Positions 61,330 to 64,000 of a stretch of 64,000 nucleotides of DNA are shown here, piece by piece. The notes under the pieces were generated by a model. The model was not told the origin of the DNA. It saw nothing but the letters and a program-made list of their open reading frames with translations, and ran no database searches. Made by a program: the position numbers and the translations under genes. The DNA lies in NCBI RefSeq assembly GCF_900103975.1, contig NZ_FNIR01000006.1, positions 248,001 through 312,000 of the forward strand, given 5' to 3'. Each line of letters begins with the position of its first letter. Positions within the stretch are counted from its first letter, which is position 1. Origin of the DNA: Klenkia soli (GTDB lineage Bacteria > Actinomycetota > Actinomycetes > Mycobacteriales > Geodermatophilaceae).

Positions 61330-62427
61330 GTGCGCATCGTGATCGCCCCCGACAAGTTCAAGGGCACCCTGGACGCCGACGGCGTGGCCGCCGCGATCGC
61401 CGCCGGCGTCGCCCGGGTGCACCCCGCTGCCGAGCTCCTGCTGCGCCCGATCGCCGACGGCGGCGACGGGACGGTGGCGGCGGCGCTCCGGGCGGGCTGG
61501 ACGCCGCTCGCCGTCCGGGTGTCCGGGCCGGACGGCGCCCCGCGCGAAGCGGTCCTCGCCGTGGACGGCGACACCGCGCTGGTCGAGCTGGCCACCGCCG
61601 CCGGGCTGCACCTGGCGCCGCCCGCCCCGCTGACCGCGTCGACCCGCGGGGTGGGGGAGCTGCTGCTGGCCGGCCTGGACGCCGGTGTGCGACGCCTCGT
61701 GGTCGGGATCGGCGGCAGCGCCACCACCGACGCGGGCACCGGGATGCTGGCCGCGCTGGGTGTCCGGTTCCTGGACGCGTCCGGCGCCGAGCTGCCGCCC
61801 GGCGGTGCTGCGCTGGCCCGCCTCGACCGGATCGACGCCACCGGGCTCGACCCGCGGCTGGCCGGCGTCCCGGTGCTCATCGCGACCGACGTCGACGCCC
61901 CGCTGACGGGGCCGACCGGGGCGGCGCACGTGTTCGGGCCGCAGAAGGGGGCGACCCCCGCCCAGGTCGACGAGCTCGACACCGCGCTCGCCCGGTTCGC
62001 CGCCGTGGTGCGGCGCGACCTCGGGGTCGAGGTGGACGACGTGCCCGGCGCCGGGGGAGCGGGCGGGACCGCGGCCGGCGCGCTGGCCCTGCTGGGTGCC
62101 GAGATCACCTCGGGTGCGGACCTGGTCTGCGACCTGGTCGGGCTGGACGCCGCGCTGGCCGGTGCCGACCTGGTGATCACCGGCGAGGGCGCGCTCGACG
62201 CCCAGACGCTCACCGGCAAGGGCCCGGCTGTCGTGGCCCGCCGCGCCGCGGCCGCCGGGGTGCGCTGCCTCGGTCTCGCGGGCGTCGTCCTGCTGGCCGC
62301 CGACGACCTCGCAGGAGCCGGGTTCGCAGGCGCGCACGGGCTGACCGACGTCGAACCCGACGTCGCGGTCTGCCGCGCCGAACCCGCCCGCCTGCTCGCC
62401 GACCTGGCCGAGCGGGTGATCAGCTGA
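61330..62427 (+). CDS. Glycerate kinase (GarK/GlxK family)
   Basis: Phosphorylates D-glycerate using ATP, feeding it into glycolysis. The 365-residue sequence has the family's opening VRIVIAPDKFKGTL, IADGGDGTV, GVGELLLAGLDAGVRRLVVGIGGSATTDAGTGMLAALG, and the C-terminal VITGEGALDAQTLTGKGP. The GTG at 61330 matches the family's usual first residues; an ATG at 61318 would add four. Its end overlaps the convergent GyrI-like gene by 8 bases. Confidence 0.93.
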   Translation: MRIVIAPDKFKGTLDADGVAAAIAAGVARVHPAAELLLRPIADGGDGTVAAALRAGWTPLAVRVSGPDGAPREAVLAVDGDTALVELATAAGLHLAPPAPLTASTRGVGELLLAGLDAGVRRLVVGIGGSATTDAGTGMLAALGVRFLDASGAELPPGGAALARLDRIDATGLDPRLAGVPVLIATDVDAPLTGPTGAAHVFGPQKGATPAQVDELDTALARFAAVVRRDLGVEVDDVPGAGGAGGTAAGALALLGAEITSGADLVCDLVGLDAALAGADLVITGEGALDAQTLTGKGPAVVARRAAAAGVRCLGLAGVVLLAADDLAGAGFAGAHGLTDVEPDVAVCRAEPARLLADLAERVIS

Positions 62428-63025
62428 TCGGCTGGCGGAGGATCGTGCGCTGCTTCTCGGGTGCCGTGCGGCGGGGGTCGGTCAGGTAGACCTCGTGGTG
62501 CTTCCCGGTGGGGACGAACCCGGCGCCGGGCAGGACCTCGTGGTGCAGCCGGTGCAGCACGGGGCCCTCGTCGTCGAACGGTCCGACGTGCAGGGTCTGC
62601 ATGCACCGCCCCTCCGCCAGCTGCTGGAGCCGGACGTCGTCCAGCCGTGGTGGAGCCTTCCGACGGGTGTGCTCGACGGCGGCCGCGACGTCGTCGGCAC
62701 CGAGCCAGTCGGGCACCAGGAGCAGCAGGGTCCACTCCCACACGGCCTTGTCGCGGCGCCGGGTGAAGGCGTCCATGTCCTGCGCCCACCACAGGCCCTC
62801 CAGCGGTGGGACGACGTAGTCGCGCCCGGCGTCCTTGCTGGCGAACTTGAGCGCGTACGCCACCGGGTAGAGCGCCTGGACGGCGACGGCGAACGCCGCG
62901 GTGTTCGGGTCGCCGTGCCCGTCGACCGCCAGGTAGGCCCGGTCGGGGACGGTCAGCATGCGGAACTCGCCGCGGTGCGCGCGGTAGGCGTCGTCGTCCT
63001 TGAGGTCGACCTTGGCCGCGGTCAC
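62420..63025 (-). CDS. GyrI-like small-molecule-binding protein
   Basis: Stand-alone GyrI-like domain protein of 201 residues (FRMLTVPDRAYLAVDGHGDPNT, YVVPPLEGLWWAQD, then CMQTLHVGPFDDEGPVLHRLHHEVLPGAGFVPTGKHHEVYLTDPRR). These proteins bind or hydrolyse small hydrophobic compounds and have no DNA-binding part. GTG overlaps the VOC stop (GTGA), so it is co-translated with the VOC protein, both perhaps handling toxic compounds. Confidence 0.87.
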   Translation of the reverse strand: MTAAKVDLKDDDAYRAHRGEFRMLTVPDRAYLAVDGHGDPNTAAFAVAVQALYPVAYALKFASKDAGRDYVVPPLEGLWWAQDMDAFTRRRDKAVWEWTLLLLVPDWLGADDVAAAVEHTRRKAPPRLDDVRLQQLAEGRCMQTLHVGPFDDEGPVLHRLHHEVLPGAGFVPTGKHHEVYLTDPRRTAPEKQRTILRQPIS

Positions 63026-63396
63026 CGCAGCGGCTCCCCGACGTCGATGCGGTTGCCGTCGGGGTCGCAGAACACGAATCCGCGCAGGCCGTGGTCGGCG
63101 TCGCGCAGGCCCTTCACGATGCGCACGCCGTGGGCCACGAGGTGGTCGTGCAGCTCGGCCGCCCCCTCGACCAGGAGGTGCGCCACGTTGTGCGTGCCCG
63201 CCGGGCGGTCGCGGACCAGCGTCAGGTGGAGCTCGGCGCCCTCGCGCCGCAGGATCACGAACCCGACGGGGTCACCGTTGGTGAAGGAGACGGTCATGCC
63301 GAGGACGTCGACGTAGAACGCCACCGCCCGGTCGACGTCCCTGACCGGGATCCCCGGGGCCGTCCGACCGAAGACGATGCCTGATGTCGACTGCAC
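63022..63396 (-). CDS. VOC-family (glyoxalase/bleomycin-resistance) protein
   Basis: 124-residue protein of two beta-alpha-beta-beta-beta repeats (GIPVRDVDRAVAFYVDVLGMTVSF; AHLLVEGAAELHDHLVAHGVRIV; FVFCDPDGNRIDVGEP). The final Glu in the C-terminal strand region and the His residues are usual metal ligands. Reaction unknown; could bind a drug or catalyse isomerisation or dioxygenation. GTG at 63396, first gene with the GyrI-like partner. Confidence 0.87.
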   Translation of the reverse strand: MQSTSGIVFGRTAPGIPVRDVDRAVAFYVDVLGMTVSFTNGDPVGFVILRREGAELHLTLVRDRPAGTHNVAHLLVEGAAELHDHLVAHGVRIVKGLRDADHGLRGFVFCDPDGNRIDVGEPLR

Positions 63397-63486
63397 GACG
63401 CGTTCCTCGCGATCACGTGGTCGGTCGAGGCGGTGCTCGACGCTGACGTCAGCGGCGCGGTGGCCAGTGCGGGGGAGGCTAGCGGA

Positions 63487-63987
63487 TCAGGTGATCAGCC
63501 CGCGGACGTAGGCGGCCTGGCCGGCGTGCTGGAGGTCGTCGGTGATGACGCTGACCAACCGGACGCCGAGGGTGACCGGGGGGTCCCAGCGCTCGTCGAC
63601 GACGCGCTCGAGGTCGTCGTCGGACAACGTGGCCAGGTACTCCTTCGTCTTCGAGCTGACCGCGTGGTGGTAGCCGGTGAGCAGCTCGGCGTCGGCGTGC
63701 ACCTTCGCGGCGTCCTCGGCGGACATGCCGTAGCCGTGCGCCGCGTCGGGGAAGGGGAGGTCGAACCGCCGGGCCCAGCCGTCGGCCGTGTACACCTGCT
63801 CGTGGCCCGCGACGTCCGCGACGTGGTCGTCCTGCACGCGGGTGAGGTGCCAGACCAGCCAGGCGATGGAGTTGGTGCCGGCGCGCGGTGCCTGGGCCAG
63901 CTGGTCGGGGGTCAGGCCGTCGACGGCGGCGTCGACGACCCCGGCGATGTTGTCGAAGGCGGCGCTGAGCAGTTGGTCGGTACGCAT
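63487..63987 (-). CDS. DinB-superfamily protein (probable thiol transferase)
   Basis: 166-residue four-helix-bundle protein. Metal-ligand histidines of the DinB fold are visible in SIAWLVWHLTRVQDDH and in DDLQHAGQAAYVRGLI near the C-terminus, with a third in the middle (TGYHHAVS). Actinobacterial relatives include mycothiol-dependent transferases and isomerases. ATG at 63987. Single gene, 90 bases from the VOC-GyrI operon in the same direction; that gap shows no clear site. Confidence 0.83.
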   Translation of the reverse strand: MRTDQLLSAAFDNIAGVVDAAVDGLTPDQLAQAPRAGTNSIAWLVWHLTRVQDDHVADVAGHEQVYTADGWARRFDLPFPDAAHGYGMSAEDAAKVHADAELLTGYHHAVSSKTKEYLATLSDDDLERVVDERWDPPVTLGVRLVSVITDDLQHAGQAAYVRGLIT

Positions 63988-64000
63988 GCGCGCGGGCCTA

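Overview
The window is about 74% G+C with very strong third-position GC bias, GTG starts nearly as common as ATG, and long runs of genes joined by 4-base GTGA/ATGA overlaps. Gene content (a Nit1C cluster of MSMEG_056x/057x type, IdeR-like iron boxes, a DUF222/HNH 13E12-type gene with a mycobacterial-style SOS box) points to a high-GC actinomycete. Geodermatophilaceae (Blastococcus, Modestobacter, Geodermatophilus) is my best guess, from style rather than any marker gene. There is no rRNA, tRNA, CRISPR array, integrase or transposase, and no gene-free stretch longer than about 240 bases.

Layout. (1) 1-6.4 kb: a leftward RbsA-type sugar ABC operon (ATPase, two permeases, start of a binding protein running off the left edge), three operator-like sites, a divergent LacI regulator and an L-lactate dehydrogenase-like flavoenzyme; a rhamnose-type uptake system is the likeliest reading. 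(2) 6.4-8.4 kb: divergent HxlR regulator and DHA2 drug exporter. (3) 8.4-16.5 kb: a Nit1C cluster (amidohydrolase, MSMEG_0572, radical SAM MSMEG_0568, GNAT/AIR-synthase fusion, Nit6803-type nitrilase, MSMEG_0569 flavoprotein, a second nitrilase paralogue that has lost its catalytic Cys and Glu, MSMEG_0565 glycosyltransferase). (4) 16.5-21.6 kb: an iron-siderophore ABC importer with two IdeR/DtxR-like boxes, a hydrolase and a thioesterase. (5) 21.6-27.9 kb: a six-gene leftward operon led by a quercetinase-like monocupin, then an alpha/beta hydrolase, FAH-family hydrolase, DUF3500 protein, TfdB/PheA-type FAD hydroxylase and GH1 beta-glucosidase. (6) 28-33 kb: kinase-like protein, flavin oxidoreductase, GNAT, a hypothetical gene, and the DUF222/HNH gene. 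(7) 33-53.6 kb: cupin, GH43, HSL esterase, IclR regulator, a Dpp/Opp-type importer with a fused permease-ATPase, GH3, two GH78 alpha-L-rhamnosidases flanking a carboxylesterase, a 37-residue protein and a second GH3. (8) 53.6-64 kb: two TetR-controlled exporters (MFS, MMPL), quinone oxidoreductase, glutaryl-CoA dehydrogenase-like enzyme, glycerate kinase, GyrI-like, VOC and DinB proteins.

How it fits together. The same imperfect palindrome, TGCCATTGAGCGGCA or a close variant, occurs at the promoters of the quercetinase operon, the esterase/GH43 operon, the iclR gene with its divergent importer-glycosidase operon, and the second GH3. I infer one IclR regulon across 21-54 kb that imports a rhamnosylated plant glycoside, removes rhamnose and glucose, and degrades the aromatic aglycone; a flavonoid rutinoside or neohesperidoside is the favoured substrate. 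The sugar importer and lactate dehydrogenase at the left end would suit the rhamnose released. This is hypothesis: the sequence shows the motif, the families and the operon structure, not the substrate.
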